Positions 19,340 to 27,651 of a stretch of 64,000 nucleotides of DNA are shown here, in pieces. The notes under the pieces were generated by a model. It had not been told where the DNA came from and searched no databases. It saw nothing but the letters and a program-made list of their open reading frames with translations. The translations under genes and the position numbers were made by a program. Source of the DNA: Paraburkholderia sp. ZP32-5 (GTDB lineage: Bacteria; Pseudomonadota; Gammaproteobacteria; Burkholderiales; Burkholderiaceae); the NCBI RefSeq assembly GCF_021390495.1, contig NZ_JAJEJP010000001.1, positions 558,001 through 622,000 on the forward strand, in the 5' to 3' direction. The number at the start of each line of letters is the position of its first letter. Positions within the stretch are counted from its first letter, which is position 1.

Positions 19340-19428
19340 GATGGTCCGGTGAGGTTCAGGTGAGAGGCTGGATGCGGTGACGGGCCCGGCTGATCGCGCG
19401 CGGGCCCACGAAAAATCTCAATGCGAAC

Positions 19429-20175
19429 TCAGTGCGAATAGTCGCGCGCGCCGAAGATCGCGGTGCCGACGCGCACGATCGTCGCGCCTTCGAGCACCGC
19501 TGCTTCGAGGTCCGCCGACATGCCCATCGACAGCGTATCGAGCGCGAGCCCGTCGCCGCGCAAGCGCTCGAACAGCTCGCGCAACTCGCGATGCGGCGCG
19601 CGCTGCGCGTCGAGATCGCCGGCCGGTTCGGGAATCGACATCAGGCCGCGCAATGTCAGCTTCGGCAGCACGGCGATCTGCCGTGCGATATCGGCCGCCT
19701 CGGCGATGCCGACACCGCTTTTCGACGCCTCGCCGCTGACATTGACCTGCAAACAGACGTTCAGCGGCGGCAGATTGTCGGGGCGCTGCTCCGAAAGCCG
19801 CTGCGCGATCTTGAGCCGATCGACCGAATGCACCCAGTCGAAATGCTCGGCGACCGGGCGCGTCTTGTTCGATTGCAGCGGGCCGATGAAATGCCATTCG
19901 AGCGATGCGCGCAGATCGGCGAGCGTCTGAATCTTGTCGAGCGATTCCTGCACGTAGTTCTCGCCGAACGCGCGCTGGCCGGCCGCATGGGCGGCGCGCA
20001 CGGCATCGGCGGGAAACGTTTTGGAGACCGCGAGCAGCATCACCGCCTGCGGGTCGCGGCCGGCCGCTTGCGCGGCCTTCGCGATGCGCTGCCGCACTTC
20101 ATCGAGGTGGTGAGCGACGCGGTTGGCGGCGGGGTTGGCGGCGCAGTTGGCGGAGTTGTGATCCAGATCGGACAT
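19429..20175 (-). CDS. yggS: YggS/PROSC-family pyridoxal 5'-phosphate homeostasis protein
   Basis: This 248-residue single-domain alanine-racemase-fold protein binds PLP and balances its free level. It has no known catalytic activity. The PLP lysine lies in MLLAVSKTFPADAVRAAH (about residue 52). FGENYVQESLDK and WHFIGPLQSNKTR are family signatures. The first 20 residues (CAANPAANRVAHH) contain a short GGCGG-type tandem repeat at DNA level (about 20115-20155). It follows glcF by 36 bp and precedes proC, probably on one transcript. Confidence 0.95.
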   Translation of the reverse strand: MSDLDHNSANCAANPAANRVAHHLDEVRQRIAKAAQAAGRDPQAVMLLAVSKTFPADAVRAAHAAGQRAFGENYVQESLDKIQTLADLRASLEWHFIGPLQSNKTRPVAEHFDWVHSVDRLKIAQRLSEQRPDNLPPLNVCLQVNVSGEASKSGVGIAEAADIARQIAVLPKLTLRGLMSIPEPAGDLDAQRAPHRELRELFERLRGDGLALDTLSMGMSADLEAAVLEGATIVRVGTAIFGARDYSH

Positions 20176-20211
20176 GAACAGAACCGGTATTCAGCGAAGA
20201 CGATGCCCCGA

Positions 20212-21438
20212 TTATACGGACAGCATGTGCTCGACCAATTCGATCCAGTGCGCGACCGGCGTCGACGTGCCGCTTTGCAGGTGCGCGATGCAGCCGACGT
20301 TCGCCGACACGATCACCTGCGGCTCCTGTGCCTGCAAGCGCTCGAGCTTCTGATCGCGTAATGCGTACGACAGCCGCGGCTGCGTCATCGAATAGGTGCC
20401 GGCCGAGCCGCAGCACAGATGACTGTCGGCGGGCAGGCGCACTTCGACGCCGAGCGCGGTCAGCAACTGTTCGACCTTGCCGCGAATCTGCTGCCCATGC
20501 TGCAGCGTGCACGGCGGATGAAACGCGACCGTATGCACCGAGCGGCGCCGCGTGGTCGCGACCAGCTGGTCTTCGAACTCGGGCAGGATCTCGGCGATGT
20601 CGCGCGTCAGCTCGACGATACGGCGTGCCTTCTCCGCATAGGCCGGATCGTGGCGCAGCAGATGCGCGTATTCCTTCACGGTCGCGCCGCAGCCCGACGC
20701 ATTCATTACGATCGCCTCGACGCCCTGCTCGACGTAGGGCCACCATGCATCGATGTTGGCGCGCAGATCGTCGAGCGCCTCGTCGTTGTAGCCGAGATGC
20801 AGGCGGATCGCGCCGCAGCAGCCGGCCTCGGGCGCGACCACCGTTTCGATGCCGAGCGCGTCGAATACCCGTGCGGTCGCGATGTTGACGTTCGGCATCA
20901 TCGACGGTTGCACGCAGCCCGCGAGCATCAGCATCTTGCGTTCGTGTTTCGCGGTGGGCCATTCGAGCGGGCGTTGCCGCGCAGGCACCTTGTCGCGCAG
21001 CTTCTTCGGCAGCACGCCGCGGAAGTGCTGCCCCAGCCGCATCGCCGGCGTGAAGATCGCGCTGTTCGGCACGACGCTCGCGAGCACGCGGCGCACCATG
21101 CGCTGACCGAGCGGGCGATGGACTTTTTCCTCGGTGATCTTGCGGCCGATTTCGACCAGCCTGCCGTACTGCACGCCGGACGGGCACGTCGATTCGCAGT
21201 TGCGGCAGGTCAGGCAGCGGTCGAGATGAGTCTGCGTGCTGCGCGTGACCGGTGCGCCTTCGACCATCTGCTTGATCAGATAGATGCGCCCGCGCGGGCC
21301 GTCGAGTTCGTCGCCGAGCAGTTGATAGGTCGGGCAGGTCGCCGTGCAGAAGCCGCAGTGCACGCATTTGCGCAGGATGGCATCGGCTTCGTCGCCATCG
21401 GGCGTATTGCGAATGAAGTCCGCGAGGTTGGTTTGCAT
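20212..21438 (-). CDS. glcF: Glycolate oxidase iron-sulfur subunit GlcF
   Basis: This 408-residue protein carries electrons from the GlcD flavin to the membrane quinone pool. Two 4Fe-4S motifs are visible: CVHCGFCTATCP (about residues 25-36) and CLTCRNCESTCP (about residues 77-88). Two CCG domains follow (AGCCGAIRLHLG and LCCGSAGTYSMTQP). The start is ATG 21436-21438 (MQTNLADFIRNTPDGDEADA); the frame is open further upstream but into glcE. The order on the minus strand is glcD, glcE, glcF, with only 8 bp between glcE and glcF. Confidence 0.97.
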   Translation of the reverse strand: MQTNLADFIRNTPDGDEADAILRKCVHCGFCTATCPTYQLLGDELDGPRGRIYLIKQMVEGAPVTRSTQTHLDRCLTCRNCESTCPSGVQYGRLVEIGRKITEEKVHRPLGQRMVRRVLASVVPNSAIFTPAMRLGQHFRGVLPKKLRDKVPARQRPLEWPTAKHERKMLMLAGCVQPSMMPNVNIATARVFDALGIETVVAPEAGCCGAIRLHLGYNDEALDDLRANIDAWWPYVEQGVEAIVMNASGCGATVKEYAHLLRHDPAYAEKARRIVELTRDIAEILPEFEDQLVATTRRRSVHTVAFHPPCTLQHGQQIRGKVEQLLTALGVEVRLPADSHLCCGSAGTYSMTQPRLSYALRDQKLERLQAQEPQVIVSANVGCIAHLQSGTSTPVAHWIELVEHMLSV

Positions 21439-21446
21439 CGCGTCGC

Positions 21447-22535
21447 TCAGAAGTCGGAGTAGAGACGGCCGCGATTGAAGATGCGGGCCGGGTCGAAAGC
21501 GTGTTTGAGGCCGCGATGGATTTTCATCAGCGGCGCGGGCAGCGGCGTGAAGACACCGGCGCTGCGGTCGTAGCCGTGACCGCTGCGGAAAATCGTTGCG
21601 TGGCCGCCGGCCTGCTTCGCGCTGATGCGCACGGTCTGCGCGTCGGTGTCGGTGATCCACCAGCGCTGGCCGCCGCCCCATTCCATCAGTTGCGCGCCGG
21701 GCAGTTGCAGCGGCTCGGTGATCGACGGCAGTGCGAGACGCCACAGCGCGGCCTTCGGCGGAATCGCCGCAAAAAACGAATCGGTCTGTTCGCGCAGGCC
21801 GGCCCAGAAACGCTCGGCCTCCACCGCATCGACGACTTCGCCGCCGAGTGCCGTGCGCGCCGCCTTGACCGCGGCCTCGGCGCCCGCGAGCCGCGCCGCG
21901 AGCGTGCCGTTGCGCCATGCGCTGGCGTTGATCGGCAGCGGCCGGCCGGCCCATTCGTTGAGTTTGCGGACGGCATCCGTGCCGTTCATGTCGAATTTCA
22001 GCGTGGCTTCGGACTGCGGCAGCGGCAGCACCTTGATCGACAGTTCGAGGATCAGGCCGAGCGTGCCGAGCGAGCCCGCCAGCAGACGCGATACGTCGTA
22101 GCCCGCGACGTTCTTCACCACCTGGCCGCCAAAGTGCAGCGTCTGCCCCTGGCCGTTCATCACGACGGCGCCGAGTACGAAGTCGCGTGCCGCGCCGACG
22201 GCCGGCCGGCGTGGGCCGGAAATGCCGGCGGCGATGCAGCCGCCGAAGGTGGCTTGAGGACCGAAGTGCGGCGGCTCGAACGCGAGCATCTGGTCGTGCT
22301 CGGCGAGCGCGGCTTCGATTTCCAGCAGCGGCGTGCCCGCCCGCGCGGTGATCACGAGTTCGGCCGGGTCGTACGCGATGATGCCGCGATAAGCGCGCGT
22401 GTCGAGGATTTCACCTTCCAGCGTCTGGCCGTACCAGTCCTTGGTGCCGCCGCCACGGATGCGCAACGTGCGCCCTTCGGCACTGGCCGAACGCACGCGT
22501 TCCGACCATACCGCGACGATGTCATCCTCTTCCAT
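21447..22535 (-). CDS. glcE: Glycolate oxidase FAD-binding subunit GlcE
   Basis: This 362-residue FAD-binding PCMH-type protein is the second flavin-type subunit of glycolate oxidase. LRIRGGGTKDWYG near the N-terminus and FGGCIAAGISGPRRPAVGAARDFVLGAVVMNGQG are the usual FAD-contact regions. VKNVAGYDVSRLLAGSLGTLGLILELSIKVLP is characteristic of the family. It is shorter than GlcD, as in E. coli. It lies 192 bp downstream of glcD and directly before glcF. Confidence 0.95.
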   Translation of the reverse strand: MEEDDIVAVWSERVRSASAEGRTLRIRGGGTKDWYGQTLEGEILDTRAYRGIIAYDPAELVITARAGTPLLEIEAALAEHDQMLAFEPPHFGPQATFGGCIAAGISGPRRPAVGAARDFVLGAVVMNGQGQTLHFGGQVVKNVAGYDVSRLLAGSLGTLGLILELSIKVLPLPQSEATLKFDMNGTDAVRKLNEWAGRPLPINASAWRNGTLAARLAGAEAAVKAARTALGGEVVDAVEAERFWAGLREQTDSFFAAIPPKAALWRLALPSITEPLQLPGAQLMEWGGGQRWWITDTDAQTVRISAKQAGGHATIFRSGHGYDRSAGVFTPLPAPLMKIHRGLKHAFDPARIFNRGRLYSDF

Positions 22536-22727
22536 GGTGTCCTGCTCGTTGTGTTTCGACTGATTGTACCGGGCGGAGGCTCGCTGGCAACCCGGAGCGC
22601 ACCCGTAGCGGCGGCCGGCGTAAGCCGCTGAAGGGGGCGGTGGGCCCCGCGTTGTCGCGCGCTGGCCGCAACGCGTGGGTCAGCGCGCGGGGCGGCGCGC
22701 AGCTGATGCGCGATGCCGGAGCAGACG

Positions 22728-24221
22728 CTAGAAGCGCGGTAGATCGGGATGAGGCAGCAGCCCGCCGCGCACGTGCATCTTGCCGTATTCGGCGCAGCGC
22801 GCTCGGGTCGGAATGCCCTTGTCGGGGTTCAGCAGACCAGGCGCGTCGAACGCCCGCTTGACCGCGTGGAACGCATCGCGCTCTTCCGGCGAGAACTGCA
22901 CGCACATCGAATTGATCTTTTCGATGCCGACGCCATGCTCGCCCGTCACCGTGCCGCCGAGTTCGACGCAGGCCTCGAGGATGTCGGAGCCGAATGCTTC
23001 GGCGCGATGCCATTCGTCCTTGTCGTTGCCGTTGAACAGGATCAGCGGATGCATATTGCCGTCGCCGGCATGGAACACGTTGATGCAGCGCAGCCGGTAC
23101 TTTTTTTCCATTTCCTCGATGCGAGCGAGCAGCGGTCCGATACTGCGGCGCGGCACGGTGCCGTCCATGCAGTAGTAATCCGGCGAAATGCGGCCGGCGG
23201 CCGGGAACGCATTCTTGCGCCCGGACCAGAAGCGCAGCCGCTCGGCTTCCGAGCGCGAAATCTGGATGCGGGTCGCGCCATGCTCGCGCAGCACCGCGGT
23301 CATGCGCACGACTTCGTTGGCGACTTCTTCAGGCGTGCCGTCCGATTCGCACAGCAGGATCGCCGCCGCGTCGAGGTCGTAGCCCGCGTTGACGAATTCC
23401 TCGACCGCGCGCGTGGCCGGCTTGTCCATCATCTCGAGCCCGGCCGGAATGATGCCCGCCGCGATGATGCCCGCGACCGCGTCGCCACCTTTTACGACGT
23501 CGTCGAAACTCGCCATGATCACCTGCGCCGTTTGCGGCTTCGGGATCAGCTTGACGGTCACTTCGGTGACGATCGCGAACATGCCCTCGCTGCCGATCAT
23601 CACCGCGAGCAGATCGAGCCCGGGCGCGTCCGGCGCGAGCGAGCCGAATTCGACGATCTCGCCGTCCATCGTTACCGCGCGAACCCGCAGCACGTTATGC
23701 ACGGTGAGGCCGTACTTCAGGCAATGCACGCCACCGGAGTTTTCGGACACGTTGCCGCCGATCGTGCAGGCGATCTGCGACGAGGGGTCCGGCGCGTAGT
23801 AGAGGCCATACGGCGCGGCGGCTTCGGAGATTGCGAGGTTGCGCACGCCTGGCTGCACGGTCGCGGTGCGCGCATACGAGTCGACTTCGACGATCTTCCT
23901 GAAGCGCGCGAGCGACACGACCACGCCATGCCGGATCGGCATCGCGCCGCCGGACAGCCCGGTGCCCGCGCCGCGCGGCACGATCGGCACTTCGAGGCGG
24001 TGGCAGATCTGCACGATGCGCTGCACCTGCGATTCGGTTTCCGGCAACGCGACCGCGAGCGGCAGACGCCGGTAGGCCGCGAGGCCGTCGCACTCGTACG
24101 CGACGGTGTCTTCCTCGCGGTGTAGCAGACAGTGGTTCGGCAACACGGCCATCAGCGCCTGCACGACTTCGCGCTGGCGCTGGGCGAGTACTTCAGCCGA
24201 CAGTTCAGCGGGTGCGTTCAT
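22728..24221 (-). CDS. glcD: Glycolate oxidase FAD-linked subunit GlcD
   Basis: This 497-residue catalytic flavoprotein oxidises glycolate to glyoxylate with GlcE and GlcF. FAD-binding motifs are visible: VPIVPRGAGTGLSGGAMP (about residues 79-96) and IGGNVSENSGGVHCLKYG (about residues 154-171). The C-terminal substrate domain has FHAGDGNMHPLILF and VTGEHGVGIEK, carrying His residues conserved in this oxidase family. No GlcC-type regulator lies in the window. The 192 bp between glcD and glcE contain no recognisable gene. Confidence 0.96.
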   Translation of the reverse strand: MNAPAELSAEVLAQRQREVVQALMAVLPNHCLLHREEDTVAYECDGLAAYRRLPLAVALPETESQVQRIVQICHRLEVPIVPRGAGTGLSGGAMPIRHGVVVSLARFRKIVEVDSYARTATVQPGVRNLAISEAAAPYGLYYAPDPSSQIACTIGGNVSENSGGVHCLKYGLTVHNVLRVRAVTMDGEIVEFGSLAPDAPGLDLLAVMIGSEGMFAIVTEVTVKLIPKPQTAQVIMASFDDVVKGGDAVAGIIAAGIIPAGLEMMDKPATRAVEEFVNAGYDLDAAAILLCESDGTPEEVANEVVRMTAVLREHGATRIQISRSEAERLRFWSGRKNAFPAAGRISPDYYCMDGTVPRRSIGPLLARIEEMEKKYRLRCINVFHAGDGNMHPLILFNGNDKDEWHRAEAFGSDILEACVELGGTVTGEHGVGIEKINSMCVQFSPEERDAFHAVKRAFDAPGLLNPDKGIPTRARCAEYGKMHVRGGLLPHPDLPRF

Positions 24222-24419
24222 GTGATTCGTCTCCCTCGTGGCTTTCGCCGCTCCGGCTCGTGGTTTGAGCCGGCTGTTTCAGGTGGCTAGTGACGGCGCC
24301 TGTTTATCCCGCTTGCCTCGTGCGCGTTGTTCATACCACCTGATTCATACCGTTTCTGTTTCGAAGCCGGCGCGACGCAGCAGTGGAAGCGGCGTCGCGT
24401 CCTGCCTGCCTGCGATCCG

Positions 24420-25835
24420 TCAGGCCGCCCACGCGAAAATCTTGCCCGGGTTCATCAGGTTGCGGGGATCGAGCGCGTGCTTGATCGAGCGCATCGTATC
24501 CACCGCGACGTCGCCGTGTTCTTCCAGCAGGAAGCCCATCTTGTGCAGGCCGACGCCATGCTCGCCGGTGCAGGTGCCGTCCATGCGCAACGCGCGCTGC
24601 ACGATGCGATGGTTCAGGCGCTCAGCTTCTTCGAGTTCTTCGGGCTTGTTCGGGTCGATCAGGATCGCGACGTGGAAGTTGCCGTCGCCGACATGGCCGA
24701 CGATCGGGCAGGGCAGCGGCGATGCCTTCAGATCCTGCTCCGTTTCGACCACGCATTCGGCGAGGCGCGAGATCGGCACGCACACGTCGGTCGTGACCGC
24801 GCGGCAGCCGGGCTTCAGTTGCAGCATTGCGAAATAAGCGTTGTGACGCGCATTCCACAGACGGCTGCGATCTTCCGGCCGGGTCGCCCATTCGAAGCCT
24901 TCGCCCGCGTTCTGCGCGGCAATGTCCTGCACGAGTTCGGCCTGTTCTTTCACGCCGGCTTCGGTGCCATGGAATTCGAAGAACAGTGTGGGCGCTTCGC
25001 GCAGCGTCAGATTCGAATGGCGATTGATCGAGCGGATCGCGAGCGAATCGACGAACTCGACACGCGCGATTGGCACGCCGATCTGGATCGTTTCGATGAC
25101 CGCGCGTACCGCGTCGCCCATCGACGGGAACGCACACACCGCGGCCGACACCGCTTCGGGCTGCGGATAAAGGCGCACGGTGATTTCGGTAATCACGCCG
25201 AGCGTGCCTTCCGAGCCGACGAAAAGACGCGTGAGGTCGTAGCCCGCCGACGACTTGCGCGCCCGCGTGCCGGTTTTGATCACGCGGCCATCGGCGAGCA
25301 CGACCGTCAGGCCGAGCACGTTCTCGCGCATCGTGCCGTAGCGCACGGCATTGGTGCCCGACGCGCGCGTGGCCGACATGCCGCCGATGCTCGCGTCCGC
25401 ACCCGGGTCGATCGGGAAGAACAGGCCGGTGTCGCGCAGTGCTTCGTTCAACTGCTTGCGCGAGATGCCGGGTTCGACGGTCACGGTGAGGTCTTCGGCG
25501 TTGATCGACAACACCCGGTTCATCTCCGACAGATCGATCGACACGCCGCCTTGTACCGCGAGCAGATGTCCTTCGAGCGACGAGCCGTTGCCATATGGAA
25601 TGATCGGCACGTCGTACTGCCCACACAGTTTGACGGCGGTTTGCACGTCTTCGGTGGTGCGAGCGAACACGACGGCGTCAGGCAGTTGCGGATCGAAAGG
25701 GGACTCGTCGCGGCCGTGGTGCGCGCGCACGGCTTCGGCAACGGACACGCGGTCGCCGAACGCGGCTTTGAGGTTATTCAGCAGTTCGGCGGGAAACGGC
25801 CGGCGCAGCGGGGCCGGCGGCACGGGATGGTTCAC
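24420..25835 (-). CDS. FAD-linked oxidase, D-lactate dehydrogenase (cytochrome)-like
   Basis: This 471-residue flavoprotein is related to GlcD and to D-2-hydroxyacid dehydrogenases of the Dld/LDHD type. The FAD-binding PCMH domain includes PIIPYGNGSSLEGHLLAV (about residues 74-91) and GADASIGGMSATRASGTNAVRYG. The C-terminal domain has VGHVGDGNFHVAILIDP and CTGEHGVGLHK. It ends IKHALDPRNLMNPGKIF, a standard tail. It lies 198 bp upstream of glcD on the same strand, so the two may share a 2-hydroxyacid catabolic role. Substrate specificity (D-lactate or another 2-hydroxyacid) is inferred. Confidence 0.88.
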   Translation of the reverse strand: MNHPVPPAPLRRPFPAELLNNLKAAFGDRVSVAEAVRAHHGRDESPFDPQLPDAVVFARTTEDVQTAVKLCGQYDVPIIPYGNGSSLEGHLLAVQGGVSIDLSEMNRVLSINAEDLTVTVEPGISRKQLNEALRDTGLFFPIDPGADASIGGMSATRASGTNAVRYGTMRENVLGLTVVLADGRVIKTGTRARKSSAGYDLTRLFVGSEGTLGVITEITVRLYPQPEAVSAAVCAFPSMGDAVRAVIETIQIGVPIARVEFVDSLAIRSINRHSNLTLREAPTLFFEFHGTEAGVKEQAELVQDIAAQNAGEGFEWATRPEDRSRLWNARHNAYFAMLQLKPGCRAVTTDVCVPISRLAECVVETEQDLKASPLPCPIVGHVGDGNFHVAILIDPNKPEELEEAERLNHRIVQRALRMDGTCTGEHGVGLHKMGFLLEEHGDVAVDTMRSIKHALDPRNLMNPGKIFAWAA

Positions 25836-26169
25836 GCATGTCTCCTATGTCGACCGGAGTTAGAGCAAAGCTCTTACTCCGGTCCCATGAAAATAGTTGC
25901 TGATATGCCGGGGCGCGGCTTCTTTTGCAGCATGCGCTTCATTCTACGCCGTTCGCCCGTGGGCCGGCGCCGGCTGGCTTGCGCCCATATAATGGCGGCG
26001 ATTTTGCGATGCGTGCAATATGGATAAACGTGGTGTGCGATCGGATCGACGCGAGTGAATGGCGCTGGATTTGTGCTCGATTCGGCTTTGGTCCGGGTTG
26101 GGTTCGCGCGTCGTTTCTGCTGCGCTCGCACCCGGTTGTGCGCATCGCTTCTGAACACAGGGAGACATC
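25836..26169. other. Divergent intergenic region before the cobalamin adenosyltransferase
   Basis: This 334-bp stretch lies between divergent genes. TATAAT at 25988-25993 on the plus strand is a good -10, but no matching -35 is seen. I find no cobalamin-riboswitch signature. GGGAGAC just before the ATG at 26170 is the ribosome binding site. Confidence 0.5.
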
Positions 26170-26724
26170 ATGGGTAATCGCCTGAGCAAGATCGCCACTC
26201 GCACCGGTGACGACGGGACCACCGGTCTCGGCGACGGCCGCCGCGTGCGCAAGGACAGCGCGCGCATCGCCGCGATCGGCGACGTCGACGAACTCAATTC
26301 GAATCTCGGCGTGCTGTTGTGCGAACACCTGCCCGACGACGTGCGCACCGCTCTGGTTGCGATTCAGCATGACCTGTTCGATCTGGGCGGCGAGTTGTGC
26401 ATTCCCGGTCACACGATGATTACGGATCGGCATCTTGCGCAACTCGATGGCTGGCTCGCCGATTACAACGCAGCGTTGCCACCGCTAAAGGAGTTCATTC
26501 TGCCTGGCGGCTCGCGCGCGGCCGCGCTTGCGCATGTGTGCCGGACGGTATGCCGTCGTGCTGAACGCGCGATCGTCGCGCTCGGCGAGCACGAGGAACT
26601 CAACGCGGCGCCGCGTCAGTATGTGAACCGGCTCTCTGATCTGCTGTTCGTGCTTGCACGCGTGCTCAATCGCGCGGATGGCGGCACCGATGTGTTGTGG
26701 CAGCACGATCGCGGTACGCATTGA
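26170..26724 (+). CDS. ATP:cob(I)alamin adenosyltransferase, PduO type
   Basis: This 184-residue enzyme makes adenosylcobalamin from cob(I)alamin and ATP. Family motifs are visible: TRTGDDGTTGLGDGRRVRKDS (in two parts, about residues 11-31, ATP-binding), GDVDELNSNLG, and the C-terminal RQYVNRLSDLLFVLAR (about residues 154-169). The length fits the single-domain PduO/MMAB class. It stands alone here and probably serves general B12 salvage, since no B12-dependent enzyme lies nearby. Confidence 0.94.
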   Translation: MGNRLSKIATRTGDDGTTGLGDGRRVRKDSARIAAIGDVDELNSNLGVLLCEHLPDDVRTALVAIQHDLFDLGGELCIPGHTMITDRHLAQLDGWLADYNAALPPLKEFILPGGSRAAALAHVCRTVCRRAERAIVALGEHEELNAAPRQYVNRLSDLLFVLARVLNRADGGTDVLWQHDRGTH

Positions 26725-26777
26725 AGGCTGGCGCGAGCGCGTGCTTAACCGTGCGCCGCGCGCGCATTGGCCGGTGA

Positions 26778-27110
26778 TTAGCCAATGGCAAGCGTCACCG
26801 GTTTGCCAATGCGGCTCATCATTTCGACGAGTGTGTCGATCGTGAACTTGGTGGTTTTCTTGTTGACGACGTCGGACACGCGCGGGCGCGACACCATCAG
26901 AATTTCCGCGGCTTCGGCCTGCTTCAGATGATGCTGTTCGATCCAGCTGGACAGCTCGCTCATCAGTTGTTCCTTCAGCAGCCGGGTGTCGTTGATCTGC
27001 TTTTGCGACGCGGCATGCAGGCGTTTTGCTTCTTCGGCGGAGAAGCCGAGTTCAAGAAACAGATTGCTGCCGGGTTTGCTTACGTGACGGATTTTGGTGT
27101 CGATCGTCAT
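26778..27110 (-). CDS. XRE-family antitoxin of a type II toxin-antitoxin pair
   Basis: This 110-residue protein has a C-terminal helix-turn-helix: SWIEQHHLKQAEAAEILMVSRPRVSDVVNKKTTKF at about residues 55-89. This is the HigA2-like/COG5606 arrangement used by antitoxins partnered with Gp49-like toxins. The N-terminal half would neutralise the toxin. It starts 1 bp after the toxin stop (TGA-C-ATG), so translation is coupled, with the toxin gene first, as in higBA systems. It probably represses the shared promoter. Confidence 0.85.
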   Translation of the reverse strand: MTIDTKIRHVSKPGSNLFLELGFSAEEAKRLHAASQKQINDTRLLKEQLMSELSSWIEQHHLKQAEAAEILMVSRPRVSDVVNKKTTKFTIDTLVEMMSRIGKPVTLAIG

Positions 27111-27111
27111 G

Positions 27112-27450
27112 TCAGGTTTTCCTCTCGTTAATGATTGCGCGGTAACGGGTTACGGCGATCTTTCTGTCTTGCACGCTGAGCTTCTGTGTTTTCTTCTGAA
27201 AACAATGCAGCACGTAAAGCGCTTCGACGTATTTGGTCACGTACATCACGCGAAAAATGCCGTTTTCTTCCCGGATGCGAATTTCGCGAGTTCCCGCGCC
27301 GATCGAGTCGAACGGCTTCCAGTCGTCGGGGTCGAGCCCTGCCTGAATCTTGTGGAGCTGAAACCCCGCGAGACGACGTGCTTCATCGGGAAAGGCGAGC
27401 AAATCGCAATAGCTGGAGCCTAGCCAGCGAATTTCTTTTTCCTGCTCCAT
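27112..27450 (-). CDS. Gp49-like/HigB-type toxin of a toxin-antitoxin pair
   Basis: This 112-residue protein belongs to the RelE/HigB-related Gp49-like group, usually ribosome-dependent mRNA interferases. Visible features: EIRWLGSSYCDLLAFP at the start, GTREIRIREENGIFRVMYVTKY in the middle (beta-sheet core), and ALYVLHCFQKKTQKLSVQDRKIA, the typical FxKKxxKxxxxD pattern. The frame is open upstream to a GTG/ATG near 27507. However, the predicted promoter (27470-27498) would start transcription inside that stretch, so I choose the ATG at 27448-27450, preceded by AAGGCGG. Confidence 0.85.
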   Translation of the reverse strand: MEQEKEIRWLGSSYCDLLAFPDEARRLAGFQLHKIQAGLDPDDWKPFDSIGAGTREIRIREENGIFRVMYVTKYVEALYVLHCFQKKTQKLSVQDRKIAVTRYRAIINERKT

Positions 27451-27462
27451 AGCCGCCTTGAT

Positions 27463-27498
27463 GTATAAAATCTTATACGTTTCACCCATCCCGGTCAA
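27463..27498 (-). promoter_or_regulatory. Promoter and operator of the toxin-antitoxin operon
   Basis: On the minus strand TTGACC (27493-27498) and TAAGAT (27470-27475) are exactly 17 bp apart. GTATAA (27463-27468) and TTATAC (27473-27478) are inverted arms over the -10, a good candidate for antitoxin binding. The implied transcription start (about 27463) supports the toxin start at 27450. Confidence 0.6.
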
Positions 27499-27573
27499 GT
27501 CATCCACGACCGGGCAACGAGCTGTTACGGTACAGAGGCAGGGCGCGGAGCACCATTCGTCCGAATGGCCAAT

Positions 27574-27604
27574 AAAAAAACCCGGTTCGAAATCGAACCG
27601 GGTT
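27574..27604 (-). terminator. Intrinsic terminator of aroG
   Basis: A 12-bp perfect inverted repeat, AACCCGGTTCGA and TCGAACCGGGTT, is followed on the minus strand by seven U residues, about 50 bp past the aroG stop. Confidence 0.93.
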
Positions 27605-27651
27605 TTCGACGCATCGCTGACAGCCAGTCGCGTCAGCGCTGAAGCAGGAAG

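Noticed and set aside
20110..20160. Short GGCGG/TTGGCGG tandem repeat in the yggS 5' end
   Set aside because: It lies inside the coding region for an Asn/Ala-rich N-terminus and looks like slippage in coding DNA rather than a mobile or regulatory repeat.
25836..26169. Possible cobalamin riboswitch before the adenosyltransferase gene
   Set aside because: No B12-box-like conserved sequence is visible and the gene is a salvage enzyme that often lacks such control.
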